Assembly (NCBI RefSeq): GCF_010731755.1 | Contig: NZ_AP022589.1 | Location: 1,178,001-1,242,000 of the forward strand | Origin: Mycolicibacter minnesotensis | GTDB lineage: Bacteria; Actinomycetota; Actinomycetes; Mycobacteriales; Mycobacteriaceae | Reading direction: 5' to 3' | Length of the DNA stretch: 64,000 nucleotides | Shown here: one piece after another, positions 17,790-26,991 of the stretch | Layout: every line of letters begins with the position of its first letter | How positions within the stretch are numbered: the stretch's first letter is position 1 | Position numbers and translations under genes: made by a program | The notes under the pieces: generated by a model | The model's input: the letters and a program-made list of their open reading frames with translations, nothing else | Database searches by the model: none | Told to the model about the DNA's origin: nothing

Positions 17790-18968
17790 ATGCAGATCAG
17801 CTATACGCCGGCCCAAGAAGAGCTGCGCAGCGAACTGAGGTCCTACTTCACCACGCTGATGACGCCGGAGCGCCGCGAGGCCCTGAGCTCGACGCAGGGC
17901 GAGTACGGCACCGGCAACGTCTACCGCGAGACCGTGGCCCAGATGGGTCAAGACGGCTGGCTGACGCTGAGCTGGCCCAAGGAGTACGGCGGCCAGGCGC
18001 GTTCCCCGATGGAACAGTTGATCTTCACCGACGAGGCCGCCATCGCCGGCGCCCCGGTGCCGTTCCTGACGATCAACAGCGTCGCCCCGACCATCATGGC
18101 GTTCGGCACCGAAGAGCAGAAGAAGTTCTTCCTGCCCAAGATCGCCGCCGGCGAGTTGCACTTCGCGATCGGCTATTCCGAGCCGGGCGCCGGCACCGAC
18201 CTGGCGTCACTGCGCACCACCGCGGTGCGTGACGGTGACGAGTACGTGATCAACGGCCAGAAGATGTGGACGTCGCTGATCGCCTACGCCGACTATGTGT
18301 GGCTGGCCGCCCGGACCAACCCGGAGGCCAAGAAGCATCGCGGCATCTCGATGCTGATCGTGCCCACCACGGCCGAGGGTTTCTCCTGGACCCCGGTGCA
18401 CACCATGGCCGGCCCGGACACCAGCGCCACCTACTACCAGGACGTGCGAGTCCCGGTCACCAGCCTGGTCGGCGAAGAGCACGCCGGCTGGAAGCTGGTG
18501 ACCAACCAGCTCAACCACGAGCGCGTTGCCCTGGTCTCGGCGCAGCCCATCCTGCTGGCTCTCGAAGAGGTCCGCGAGTGGGCACAGAACACCAAAGACG
18601 CCCACGGCAACCGGATCATCGATTCGCAGTGGGTGCAGCTCAACCTGGCCCGGGTATTGGCCAAGGCCGAGGTCCTCAAGCTGATCAACTGGGAGCTGGC
18701 CTCGACCGACAAAGCTGCCCCGTCCCCGGCGGACGCCTCGGCGGCAAAGGTTTTCGGCACCGAACTGGCGACCGAGGCCTACCGACTGTTGATGGAGGTA
18801 CTCGGTACCGCCGCCACCGTGCGTCAGGACTCCCCCGGTGCGCTGCTGCGCGGGCGGGTGGAGCGGATGCACCGGGCGTGCTTGATCCTGACCTTCGGCG
18901 GCGGCACCAACGAGGTGCAGCGCGACATCATCGGCATGGTTGCGCTGGGCCTGCCCCGCAACCGCTGA
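17790..18968 (+). CDS. fadE26: Acyl-CoA dehydrogenase FadE26 (ChsE4)
   Basis: The 392-aa acyl-CoA dehydrogenase has N-terminal helices, the FAD-binding core (GYSEPGAGTDLASLRT, KMWTS) and the C-terminal TFGGGTNEVQRDIIG motif. In M. tuberculosis FadE26 pairs with FadE27 as an alpha2-beta2 enzyme that dehydrogenates the intact C8 side chain of the steroid-26-oyl-CoA. The start has GAAGGA about 8 nt upstream. FadE27 follows after 35 nt, and a KstR box lies 57 nt upstream. Confidence 0.94.
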   Translation: MQISYTPAQEELRSELRSYFTTLMTPERREALSSTQGEYGTGNVYRETVAQMGQDGWLTLSWPKEYGGQARSPMEQLIFTDEAAIAGAPVPFLTINSVAPTIMAFGTEEQKKFFLPKIAAGELHFAIGYSEPGAGTDLASLRTTAVRDGDEYVINGQKMWTSLIAYADYVWLAARTNPEAKKHRGISMLIVPTTAEGFSWTPVHTMAGPDTSATYYQDVRVPVTSLVGEEHAGWKLVTNQLNHERVALVSAQPILLALEEVREWAQNTKDAHGNRIIDSQWVQLNLARVLAKAEVLKLINWELASTDKAAPSPADASAAKVFGTELATEAYRLLMEVLGTAATVRQDSPGALLRGRVERMHRACLILTFGGGTNEVQRDIIGMVALGLPRNR

Positions 18969-19003
18969 CCTGACGACCCCACAGACTTTGGAGGCTAGTA
19001 CTC

Positions 19004-20101
19004 ATGGACTTCACCACTACCGAAGCATCTGACGACCTTTCGGGCCTGGTCGGCACCATCGTGGACGCCGTGTGCACACCCGAGCGCCAGCGTGAGCTGG
19101 ACGGGCTGGATGAGCGCTTCGACACCGAGCTGTGGCGCAAGCTCATCGACGCCGACGTGGTGTCCAGCGCGGCGAGCGAGTCGCTGGGCGGCGGAGGGTT
19201 CGGCGTTCTGGAGCAGACCGCGATCCTGACCGCGCTGGGCCGCCAACTGGCAGCGGTGCCTTACCTGGAGTCGGTAGTGCTCGCCGCCGAGACGCTGGCC
19301 AAGTTCGGCTCGGCCGATCTGCAGCAGACCTGGGGCGCCCCCGCCGTAGCCGGCCAGAAGATCCTCACCGTGGCCCTCGACGGCGACATGGGTGAAGGTC
19401 CGGTTCGGGCCGCTACGGCCGAAGGCGGCTACCGCCTCACCGGCACCCGCACCCAGGTCGGATTCGCCTCCGTCGCCGACGCATTCCTGGTGGCAGCCGA
19501 AACCGATTCCGGCGCAGCGGTCTTCCTGGTCTCCGCGTCCGATCCTGGAGTGACGGTGACCTCGCTTGCCACCACCGGCCGGGGCAGCGTGGGCCACCTG
19601 GAGCTATCGGGCACCGAGCTGGCGGCCGACCGCCTCGTCGGCGGCGCCGAGGTGCTCGACCATCTTCTCAGCGTGGCGGCACTCGGCCACAGCGCCTACC
19701 AGCTGGGCGTGCTGGAGCGTGGCCTGGCCCTGACCGCCCACTACGCCCGTGAGCGCGAACAGTTCGACAAGCCGATCGGCAGCTTCCAAGCCGTGTCGCA
19801 GCGGCTCGCCGACGGCTACATCGACGTCAAGGGCCTGCGGCTCACGCTCACCCAGGCGGCGTGGCGGGTCAGCGAAGGTCTGCCCGCCACCACCCAGGTG
19901 GCCACCGCCGCGTTCTGGGCGGCCGAGGCCGGCCACCGGGTGGCCCACAGCATCGTCCACATTCACGGCGGGGTCGGTATCGACATCGACCACCCGATCC
20001 ACCGCTACTTCCTGGCCGCCAAGCAAACCGAGTTCGCGCTTGGCGGCGCCACCGGAGCACTGCTGGCGATCGGCCGCGAACTGGCCGACACGCCCGCATA
20101 G
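19004..20101 (+). CDS. fadE27: Acyl-CoA dehydrogenase FadE27 (ChsE5)
   Basis: The 365-aa acyl-CoA dehydrogenase-like subunit has a shorter, more divergent N-terminal half than FadE26. Its C-terminal core is conserved (YAREREQFDKPIGSFQAVSQ, IHIHGGVGIDIDHPIHRY region). The asymmetry is typical of the ChsE4-ChsE5 heterotetramer, in which the two chains share FAD and substrate sites. GGAGG precedes the ATG by about 10 nt. It is in an operon with fadE26. Confidence 0.93.
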   Translation: MDFTTTEASDDLSGLVGTIVDAVCTPERQRELDGLDERFDTELWRKLIDADVVSSAASESLGGGGFGVLEQTAILTALGRQLAAVPYLESVVLAAETLAKFGSADLQQTWGAPAVAGQKILTVALDGDMGEGPVRAATAEGGYRLTGTRTQVGFASVADAFLVAAETDSGAAVFLVSASDPGVTVTSLATTGRGSVGHLELSGTELAADRLVGGAEVLDHLLSVAALGHSAYQLGVLERGLALTAHYAREREQFDKPIGSFQAVSQRLADGYIDVKGLRLTLTQAAWRVSEGLPATTQVATAAFWAAEAGHRVAHSIVHIHGGVGIDIDHPIHRYFLAAKQTEFALGGATGALLAIGRELADTPA

Positions 20102-20120
20102 TGGGTTGAGCCGGAAAGTT

Positions 20121-20630
20121 CTAGCGGTTCAGGGCATCCCCGAACGTCACCTTGAACCCTGGCAGATCCGTCAGGGCCACGGTGGCGTCGTAGGTCCGGT
20201 CGTAGCCGGTGTGGCTGAACTTCCAGCCGTCGGCGGTGCGGCAGTAGGTGTCGTGGTAGAAACCTGCCCCGATCAGCATGAGATTGACGTCGGGAACGAT
20301 CACCCGGTCCTGCAGGTACCAGATTCCGGTTGCGGTGTCCGGGCCGGTGAGGGTGATCTCGGGATGATTCACCCGGTGCTCGGTGATGACGTTGCCGGGC
20401 AGGGAGTTCCGCATGAACTCCACCAGCTCCGCACGGCCGGTGAATGTGTGCTTGCTGCCCATCGACTGGCCGTAGGCGGCGGTGACGTCGTCGGCCAGGG
20501 TGGCCTCGAAGTCGTCCCAGTGCTTGGTGTCCAGGGCCCGCATATAGCGGTATTTGACGTCCTTGATGGCATCGACATCGGCGATGTGTTTCAGGGCTGC
20601 TATGGCGTCGAACGCCTGCGAATCAGTCAC
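20121..20630 (-). CDS. SnoaL-like (NTF2-fold) protein
   Basis: The 169-aa protein shows the NTF2/SnoaL pattern ADVDAIKDVKYRYMRALDTKHWDDFEATLADDV near the N-terminus (described from that region) and HRVNHPEITLTG...YHDTYCR in the sheet. Family members act as cyclases, isomerases, hydratases or dehydratases on small hydrophobic molecules. It is convergent with fadE27 and divergent from fadD17 with only 29 nt between starts. I recall no counterpart at this place in H37Rv. A role on a sterol intermediate is inference from position. Confidence 0.8.
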   Translation of the reverse strand: MTDSQAFDAIAALKHIADVDAIKDVKYRYMRALDTKHWDDFEATLADDVTAAYGQSMGSKHTFTGRAELVEFMRNSLPGNVITEHRVNHPEITLTGPDTATGIWYLQDRVIVPDVNLMLIGAGFYHDTYCRTADGWKFSHTGYDRTYDATVALTDLPGFKVTFGDALNR

Positions 20631-20659
20631 CGCTCTATTCCAACACTAATCTGATCACC

Positions 20660-22177
20660 ATGTCATCACCCGCCGAAATCGCCGAACCTTCCACCGTCAC
20701 AGCACTGCTGAGTCGCCTGGCCGAGGTCGACGACCGCGGTGTCTTCTACGAGGACACTTTTGTCAGCTGGCGGGATCACCTCGCCGCGGGCGCTCGGCTC
20801 GGCGCCGCACTGCGGGCTCGGATCGACCCGGCGAGGCCGCCGCATGTCGGTGTGCTGCTGGGTAATACACCGTTCTTCTCGACCGTGTTGGTTGCGGCGG
20901 CACTGACCGGCATCGTGCCGGTGGGCTTGAATCCCACCCGCCGGGGCGCGGCCCTGGAGCGCGATGCGGCCCACGCCGACTGCCAGCTGGTGCTGGCCGA
21001 CGCCACCACCGGCGTCACGATCGACGGCATGATCGATGTCGAATCATCCTCGTGGAATTCGGAATTGGCCGGCTATGACGGCACACCGGTGACGTTCCGG
21101 GACGCCGACCCCGACGAGCTGTTCATGCTCATTTTCACCTCGGGCACCAGTGGCGACCCGAAAGCCGTTCGTTGCACACAGTGGAAGGCTGCGTTTCCGG
21201 GGGTGATGCTCTCGGGGCGGTTCGGCCTGGGCCCCTCGGACGTCTGCTACCTGTCGATGCCGCTGTTCCACTCCAATGCGGTGATGGCCGGCTGGTCGGT
21301 GGCAGTGGCCGCCGGGGCATCGATCGCGTTGCGCCGCAAATTCTCCGCCTCTGGTTTCATACCGGATGTGCGCCGCTTCGGGGCGACCTACGCCAACTAC
21401 GTGGGCAAACCGCTGTCCTACGTGCTGGCCACGCCGGCGCGGGACGACGATGCCGACAACCCGCTACGGCTGCTGTATGGCAACGAGGGCGCGCCGCGGG
21501 ACCTGGAGCGGTTCGCGACCCGGTTCGGGTGCACCGTGATCGACGCGTTCGGTTCCACCGAGGGTGGAGTGGCGATCGGGCGTACCCCTGATACCCCGCC
21601 CGCAGCACTGGGACCGCTGATCGACGGCAACACCATCATCGATGTGGAGACCGGCGAGGAGTGCCCGCCCGGTGTGGTCGGAGAGCTGGTGAACGCCAGC
21701 GGCCGCGGCCAATTCCGCGGCTACTATCGCGATCCCGAGGCCGAGGCACAACGGATGGCCGGCGGGATCTATCACTCCGGCGACCTGGCCTACCGCGACG
21801 AAGCCGGCTTCGCCTACTTCGCGGGCCGGCTCGGCGACTGGATGCGCGTGGACGGGGAGAACCTCGGCACCGCGCCGATCGAGCGGATCCTGCTGCGCCA
21901 CAACTCGGTCGCCCATGTGGCGGTGTACCCCATCCCAGACCCCGCCGTAGGCGATCAGGTGATGGCTGCGCTCGTGTTGGCTCGGGGAACGTCATTCGAC
22001 CCCGACGAGTTTCAGGCGTTCCTGGCGGAGCAACCCGACTTGAGCCCCAAACAGTGGCCGTCCTATGTTCGGGTGTCCGAGGAGCTGCCGCGCACCGAGA
22101 CGTTCAAGGTGCTCAAGCGGGTGTTGTCCGCCGAGGGCACGCAGTGCGCCGATCCGGTGTATCGGATCTCCCGGTAG
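20660..22177 (+). CDS. fadD17: Acyl-CoA synthetase FadD17
   Basis: The 505-aa ANL-superfamily enzyme has the P-loop-like motif FTSGTSGDPKAV, the YGNEGAP region and YHSGDLAYRDEAGFAYFAGR, with GRLGDWMRVDGENL at the hinge. It activates carboxylates as CoA thioesters via acyl-AMP; FadD17 is reported to act on steroid side-chain acids. Length is close to H37Rv FadD17 (about 502 aa). The upstream 29-bp gap has no visible KstR box and no strong ribosome site. Confidence 0.9.
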   Translation: MSSPAEIAEPSTVTALLSRLAEVDDRGVFYEDTFVSWRDHLAAGARLGAALRARIDPARPPHVGVLLGNTPFFSTVLVAAALTGIVPVGLNPTRRGAALERDAAHADCQLVLADATTGVTIDGMIDVESSSWNSELAGYDGTPVTFRDADPDELFMLIFTSGTSGDPKAVRCTQWKAAFPGVMLSGRFGLGPSDVCYLSMPLFHSNAVMAGWSVAVAAGASIALRRKFSASGFIPDVRRFGATYANYVGKPLSYVLATPARDDDADNPLRLLYGNEGAPRDLERFATRFGCTVIDAFGSTEGGVAIGRTPDTPPAALGPLIDGNTIIDVETGEECPPGVVGELVNASGRGQFRGYYRDPEAEAQRMAGGIYHSGDLAYRDEAGFAYFAGRLGDWMRVDGENLGTAPIERILLRHNSVAHVAVYPIPDPAVGDQVMAALVLARGTSFDPDEFQAFLAEQPDLSPKQWPSYVRVSEELPRTETFKVLKRVLSAEGTQCADPVYRISR

Positions 22178-22197
22178 CGGCACTCGCGCCAGCCGGG

Positions 22198-22686
22198 TCA
22201 GGCGGTGACGTCCCAGCCTTGGCTCGGATCGCCGTTGCAGTAGCGGGCGGAGACCCACGTCCCCGGTCCCGGTGGGCCCAGGACAGTGAGGCAGTACCAG
22301 CCCGTGTCATTTTTGACCTGGCCATTGGGGTCGATATTCCAATTCTGGGGCCACATTCCGACACACGGGCCGAGGTGCGCGAACATGGCACCGTCGGTCG
22401 AAACCACCGCCGGATTGATCAGGCATCCCCCGGGGAAGGCCACATTCTGCAGCTGCTTGCCGTTGAGGTACCAGCGCTGGGAGTCAGTGTCCGCGCACGG
22501 GTTGATCACCACCGCGGCAAAATAGTCCCCGCTTGGGGCGTCGAGGCAGAAGTCGCCCAGCCGACTGGTCAACTGGACCGGTTCGTCAGCGGCAGCCACA
22601 CCGGCGATACCCACCGCGACACACAGCAGCGTGGCGGCCACGACACCTGCTCGGCCGAGCCTGCCCATCAACGGCAACCGACGCAT
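22198..22686 (-). CDS. Secreted ricin-B-lectin-like protein
   Basis: The 162-aa protein has a Sec signal peptide ending around VAAADEP. Repeated W-centred segments (SQRWYLNG, PQNWNIDPNGQV, SQGWDVT) and paired cysteines follow, as in QxW-type beta-trefoil (ricin B) domains that bind sugars. The ATG at 22686 has GGGAGAG 5-6 nt upstream, and the 22716 alternative adds a non-signal stretch. It is convergent with fadD17. Export and sugar binding are inferences from motifs. Confidence 0.72.
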   Translation of the reverse strand: MRRLPLMGRLGRAGVVAATLLCVAVGIAGVAAADEPVQLTSRLGDFCLDAPSGDYFAAVVINPCADTDSQRWYLNGKQLQNVAFPGGCLINPAVVSTDGAMFAHLGPCVGMWPQNWNIDPNGQVKNDTGWYCLTVLGPPGPGTWVSARYCNGDPSQGWDVTA

Positions 22687-22738
22687 TGTTCTCTCCCTCT
22701 GTCTGGCACCGTCCACCGTGTGCCTCCACCACCTGCGA

Positions 22739-22993
22739 TCAGAACAGTTCGTAGGATTCCCGACTGATCACGAATCCGTGGTCGTCTCGGTTCTCGCAGC
22801 GGATGCCGGACTTCTCGCTGACGCAGGTATAGCCGGTCGTCGCTTCACGATCGCCGTAGTGCAGTACTCGCGCATCACCACCGAAGGTGGTGTCGCCGGC
22901 GCAGACGAACGCGGGCTTGCAGTGGACCTCGAGCACGATGCCCTGCCCATATCCGGTCTGACTCGCACAGTCCGGCGGGCGCGGGAAGGTCTC
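22739..22993 (-). pseudogene. 5'-truncated fragment of a secreted cysteine-rich mycobacterial family
   Basis: The readable part (RPPDCASQTGYGQGI, FVCAGDTTFGG, RCENRDDHGFVISRESYELF) matches the C-terminal half of a family of small mycobacterial exported proteins that end in GHGFFxSRxSYxLF. The family's N-terminal half (signal peptide and FxxPSxNIxC region) is absent: upstream codons stay open but read as unrelated sequence into the promoter of the divergent gene. No start codon with a ribosome site is evident. I judge this a remnant; an atypically short gene remains possible. Confidence 0.5.
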
Positions 22994-23111
22994 ATGTCGC
23001 GACCCTAGTCGCGCTGGGAAAAAAGGTGCGCGATTTCGTCCGACTGTCCACCTCAGCGGCGACCCGCCGCGCCACCCCCGGTCCGGGCAATCGGCGCGCA
23101 ATACTGAATCA

Positions 23112-23912
23112 ATGTCTGCAGTCCGCCGCGCGCTCGTCGCAGTCCTGGCCGCCGTATTGACCCTGGCGTCCCCGTTTTTGCCGGCCTCGCCCGCCACTGC
23201 GGAGCCGTTACAGGTCAGCTTCACGCAGCTGGCCAACACCATCCCCGGCAACGTCGGTATCGCCTACGCCCCGGTCGGCCAGAATCAGGTGGGCACGCTC
23301 GGATCCCTGCAGAACGGCGTCGCCTGGTCGACCATCAAGGTCCCGCTGGCCATCGCGGCCTTGCACGCCAACCGCCCCAATGCCCAAGAACTGGCCGCCC
23401 GGGCCGTCACGGCATCAGACAACGATGCCGCCGAGCAGCTGTGGTCCTCGCTGGGGCCGGCACCCCAGGCCGCTCAGCAGGTGCAGGCCGTCCTTCGGGC
23501 CGGGGGCGACACCGGCACCGCAGTCGAGTCCCGGCGGCTGCGGCCCGAGTTCAGCGCCTTCGGCCAGACCCAGTGGCCGCTGGCCCGCCAGGCCGTGTTC
23601 GCCGCACACCTGCCCTGTATGCCCGCGGCTACCCCAGTCGTCAGCCTGATGCGCAACACCGTTCCCGACCAACGCTGGGGACTGGCCAGCATCGGTGCAC
23701 CGACCAAGGGCGGCTGGGGTCCAGGCCAGGGCGGCGGCTATCTGGTGCGTCAGTTCGGCATCGTCGGCACCCCGTCCGGTTCGCTCGCCGTGGCGCTGGC
23801 CGCCGAGCCCAAGGATGGCAGCCTCAACTCCGGGATCGCGGCGCTCAACCAGCTGACCCAGTGGCTCAGCGCGCACGCCGCCGAGCTACCGGGTGGTCGC
23901 TGCGCCGGGTAG
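23112..23912 (+). CDS. Secreted class A beta-lactamase-like serine hydrolase
   Basis: The 266-aa protein has a signal peptide (to about residue 31). A penicillin-recognising core follows: STIK at 73-76 (SxxK nucleophile and lysine), SDN at 102-104 and KGG at 199-201. A Glu166-type Omega-loop residue is not clear. It may be a carboxypeptidase, lipid esterase or weak beta-lactamase; catalytic motifs are intact, so activity is likely. It is followed after 42 nt by gabD2 on the same strand. It is divergent from the remnant at 22739. Confidence 0.82.
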   Translation: MSAVRRALVAVLAAVLTLASPFLPASPATAEPLQVSFTQLANTIPGNVGIAYAPVGQNQVGTLGSLQNGVAWSTIKVPLAIAALHANRPNAQELAARAVTASDNDAAEQLWSSLGPAPQAAQQVQAVLRAGGDTGTAVESRRLRPEFSAFGQTQWPLARQAVFAAHLPCMPAATPVVSLMRNTVPDQRWGLASIGAPTKGGWGPGQGGGYLVRQFGIVGTPSGSLAVALAAEPKDGSLNSGIAALNQLTQWLSAHAAELPGGRCAG

Positions 23913-23954
23913 GTTGGCCGTTAACGCTGTATTACCCGCGAGTAGGAGATACCC

Positions 23955-25508
23955 ATGCCCGCCCCATCCGCCGCCGACTTCGATCGCCTTCGTCAGCTGT
24001 CCGCCATCGACGACGCTGGCGCTCGGCAGTCGAAGACCATCGACGAAGTCTTCACCGGTAAGCCCCTGACCACGATCCCGGTGGGCACCGCCGAGGACGT
24101 GACGGCGGCGTTCGCCAAGGCCCGCGCGGCCCAGCGCACCTGGGCGGCGCGCAGCGTCAAGGAGCGCAGCGCGATCATCGAGCGCTACCGCGACCTGGTG
24201 ATCGCCCACCGGGACTTTCTGATGGATGTCTGCCAGGCCGAGACCGGCAAGGCGCGTTCAGCCGCCCAGGAAGAGATCCTCGACATCATGCTCAACGCGC
24301 GCTACTACGCGCGCCACGCCACCAAACTGCTGGCCTCCAAGCGAGTGCCCGGTCTGCTGCCCGGCATCGTCAAGACGGTGATCAATCACCACCCCAAGGG
24401 CGTCGTGGGGGTGATCGCACCATGGAACTACCCGATGACGCTGTCGATCTCCGACGCCATCCCCGCGCTGCTGGCCGGCAACGCGGTGGTGGTCAAGCCG
24501 GACAGTCAAACCCCCTATTGCACACTGGCCAACGCCGAGCTGCTGTATCAGGCGGGCCTGCCCCGCGAATTGTTCGCCGTGGTTCCGGGGCCGGGCTCGG
24601 TGGTGGGCACCGCGATCGTCCAGCAGTGCGACTACCTGATGTTCACCGGTTCCAGCGCCACCGGCCGCACCCTGGCCGAGCAGTGCGGTTCCCGTCTGAT
24701 CGGCTTCTCCGCGGAGTTGGGCGGCAAGAACCCGATGATCGTCACCAAGGGCGCCAACCTGGCCGAGGTCGCCAAGGCCGCCACCCGTGCCTGCTTCTCC
24801 AACGCCGGGCAGCTGTGCATCTCGATCGAGCGCATCTACGTCGAGCGTGACATCGCTGAGGAGTTCGCCGCGAAGTTCGCCGAGCAGGTACGCGAGATGA
24901 AGCTCTCGGCCGCCTACGACTTCACCGCTGACATGGGCAGCTTGATCTCCGAAGACCAGGTCAAGACCATCTCGAACCATGTCGACGATGCGAAGGCCAA
25001 GGGCGCCAAGGTGATTGCCGGTGGCAATGCCCGCCCCGACATCGGGCCGCTGTTCTACGAGCCGACGGTGCTGGCCGACGTCACCGACGAGATGGAGTGC
25101 GCACGCAACGAGACGTTCGGACCGGTGGTCTCCATCTATCCCGTCGACAATGTCGAGGAGGCGATCGCCAAAGCCAACGACACCGAATACGGACTCAACG
25201 CCAGTGTCTGGGCCGCCACCAAATCACAGGGTGAGGCGATCGCGGCGCGCATCAAGTCCGGCACGGTCAACGTGGACGAGGGCTACGCATTGGCGTTCGG
25301 CAGCGTCGCCGCCCCGATGGGCGGCATGAAGGCTTCCGGGGTGGGCCGCCGCCACGGCGCCGACGGGATTCTCAAGTACACCGAGTCGCAGACCGTCTCC
25401 ACTGCCCGGGTCCTGAATCTCGATCCACCGCCTGGCATCTCCGGCCCGGTGTGGCAGAAGATGCTGACCCCGATGATCCGGGTGATACAGGCGCTACCGG
25501 GTCGGTAG
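23955..25508 (+). CDS. gabD2: Succinate-semialdehyde dehydrogenase (GabD2-like)
   Basis: The 517-aa aldehyde dehydrogenase has PWNYPMTL, the FTGSSATGR cofactor loop, general-base ELGGKNP and the catalytic cysteine in FSNAGQLCISIERIY. It resembles H37Rv GabD2 (Rv1731, about 518 aa) along its whole length, including the shared opening MPAPSA. It oxidises succinic semialdehyde to succinate with NAD(P). In H37Rv it lies far from the sterol cluster, so its position here marks rearrangement. AGGAG precedes the ATG by 7 nt. Confidence 0.9.
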   Translation: MPAPSAADFDRLRQLSAIDDAGARQSKTIDEVFTGKPLTTIPVGTAEDVTAAFAKARAAQRTWAARSVKERSAIIERYRDLVIAHRDFLMDVCQAETGKARSAAQEEILDIMLNARYYARHATKLLASKRVPGLLPGIVKTVINHHPKGVVGVIAPWNYPMTLSISDAIPALLAGNAVVVKPDSQTPYCTLANAELLYQAGLPRELFAVVPGPGSVVGTAIVQQCDYLMFTGSSATGRTLAEQCGSRLIGFSAELGGKNPMIVTKGANLAEVAKAATRACFSNAGQLCISIERIYVERDIAEEFAAKFAEQVREMKLSAAYDFTADMGSLISEDQVKTISNHVDDAKAKGAKVIAGGNARPDIGPLFYEPTVLADVTDEMECARNETFGPVVSIYPVDNVEEAIAKANDTEYGLNASVWAATKSQGEAIAARIKSGTVNVDEGYALAFGSVAAPMGGMKASGVGRRHGADGILKYTESQTVSTARVLNLDPPPGISGPVWQKMLTPMIRVIQALPGR

Positions 25509-25511
25509 CGC

Positions 25512-26927
25512 TCAGCGCCGACCGGTCCGGTTCTTCCCCCGGTCGATGTCGCGCTCCAACTCCGCCAGCGCCGGTTCGATCGCGTCGGCCATCTTGTGGA
25601 TGTCCTCGGCGATCTCCGGCGTCGTCACGAACCCGAAGTCGAGATGGTCGCGGTAGGAGAAGCAGGTGATGTTCAGCGCCACATCCATCACCGGCGGGCC
25701 GAGCGGCACCAACGATTCCAGTTCCGCGCCGGCCATATAGATCGGAACCGGCGGCCCCGGAACGTTGGAGACGACGAGGTTGATCGGCGCCAGACGGTGC
25801 GAAAGCCCGGTCGCGGTGTAGGCGCGGGCGGCCAGTTGTACCAACCCGGGCGGGGTGGTGTCGGTCAGCCCCATGATCTGGTGCGCCGAGAGCGCCTTGG
25901 CCATCTGCTTAGCACTCTGGGTACTGGCATGAATCGTCTTGAGCCGCTGCGCCGCTCCCTCGATGTCGGTCGCCATCGACACGGTCATCGAGCTGACCTG
26001 GTTGCCCACTTCACCCTGGCTCTCCTCGGTGCGGGTCGACACCGGGATCTGGGCCACCAGAGGCTTGTCCGGCAGCTCGCCGCGCTCCCTGAGATAGTCC
26101 CGGACGGCACCGGCGACCATGGCCAGCACGACGTCGTTGAGCTTGACCCCGTAGGCGTCCTTGACGGCCTTGATCCGGGCCAGCTCGACGCGCGCGGCAC
26201 TGATCCGCCGATGTGGCGAAACGCTGTCGTTGAACCGGGTCACCGGGGCATCGAAGTAGCGCGGCGGCTTGCGAGGCAGCCCCAGTCCCACCGTGGCGAT
26301 CTGCTGGCGCACGGTCTGCTCCAGCAGGCGCCCTATCCGGTAGGGCGTCTTGACCGCGACATTGACCAGCTCTTCGAGGACGCGGCGCTCGTAGCTGGGC
26401 ATGATGGCCCCGTTCGACGACCCGATCGGGGTCGGCTCCGGCGGGCGCGGCTCCGGCGTGACGTCCAGCATGATCTCGAACAACCCCGCGCCAGAAACCC
26501 CGTCGACGATCGCGTGATGCATCTTGGTCAGGGTGGCGACCCGCCCGCCACTGACGCCTTCGATCACCCACATCTCCCACAGCGGGCGCGAGCGATCCAG
26601 CTTGTACGACATCAGCCGGCCCACGAGTTCTTCCACCTCGCGCCGCCCGCCCGGGGCGGGAACGCCGATGCGTCGCAGGTGGAAGTCGATGTCGAGGTGC
26701 TCGTCCTCGACGAACCACGGGCGGTCCAAGCCCAACGGGGAAGGGCTGACCCGCCAGCGCAGCTGCGGCAGTTGCGGTAGCCGCTCGATCAGGAGCTGAC
26801 GAACTCGCTCGAAGCTGTAGTTCGGCGCGTTGGTGGTGTCGCAGATCGCCAGCCCACCGATGTGCATGTGCCAGCCCGCCGTTTCGCCGGACCAGAACGC
26901 GGCGTCGACGCCCGAAAGTCGCTGCAT
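25512..26927 (-). CDS. WS/DGAT (wax ester synthase/diacylglycerol acyltransferase) family protein
   Basis: The 471-aa protein has the catalytic HHxxxDG motif HHAIVDG at residues 137-143, preceded by [10 protein letters not shown]. The C-terminal acyltransferase domain includes [11 protein letters not shown] and [19 protein letters not shown]. Such enzymes transfer acyl-CoA to diacylglycerol or alcohols for storage lipid; mycobacteria have many paralogues and I cannot say which this is. It ends 3 nt from the convergent gabD2 stop. A link to storing fatty products of sterol breakdown is only inference. Confidence 0.9.
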   Translation of the reverse strand: MQRLSGVDAAFWSGETAGWHMHIGGLAICDTTNAPNYSFERVRQLLIERLPQLPQLRWRVSPSPLGLDRPWFVEDEHLDIDFHLRRIGVPAPGGRREVEELVGRLMSYKLDRSRPLWEMWVIEGVSGGRVATLTKMHHAIVDGVSGAGLFEIMLDVTPEPRPPEPTPIGSSNGAIMPSYERRVLEELVNVAVKTPYRIGRLLEQTVRQQIATVGLGLPRKPPRYFDAPVTRFNDSVSPHRRISAARVELARIKAVKDAYGVKLNDVVLAMVAGAVRDYLRERGELPDKPLVAQIPVSTRTEESQGEVGNQVSSMTVSMATDIEGAAQRLKTIHASTQSAKQMAKALSAHQIMGLTDTTPPGLVQLAARAYTATGLSHRLAPINLVVSNVPGPPVPIYMAGAELESLVPLGPPVMDVALNITCFSYRDHLDFGFVTTPEIAEDIHKMADAIEPALAELERDIDRGKNRTGRR

Positions 26928-26991
26928 CGAAAGAGACTAGCCCGGACACCGGTTCGCTGGGAGCGGCTCACCGGCAAAAGATCCGGCGAAT

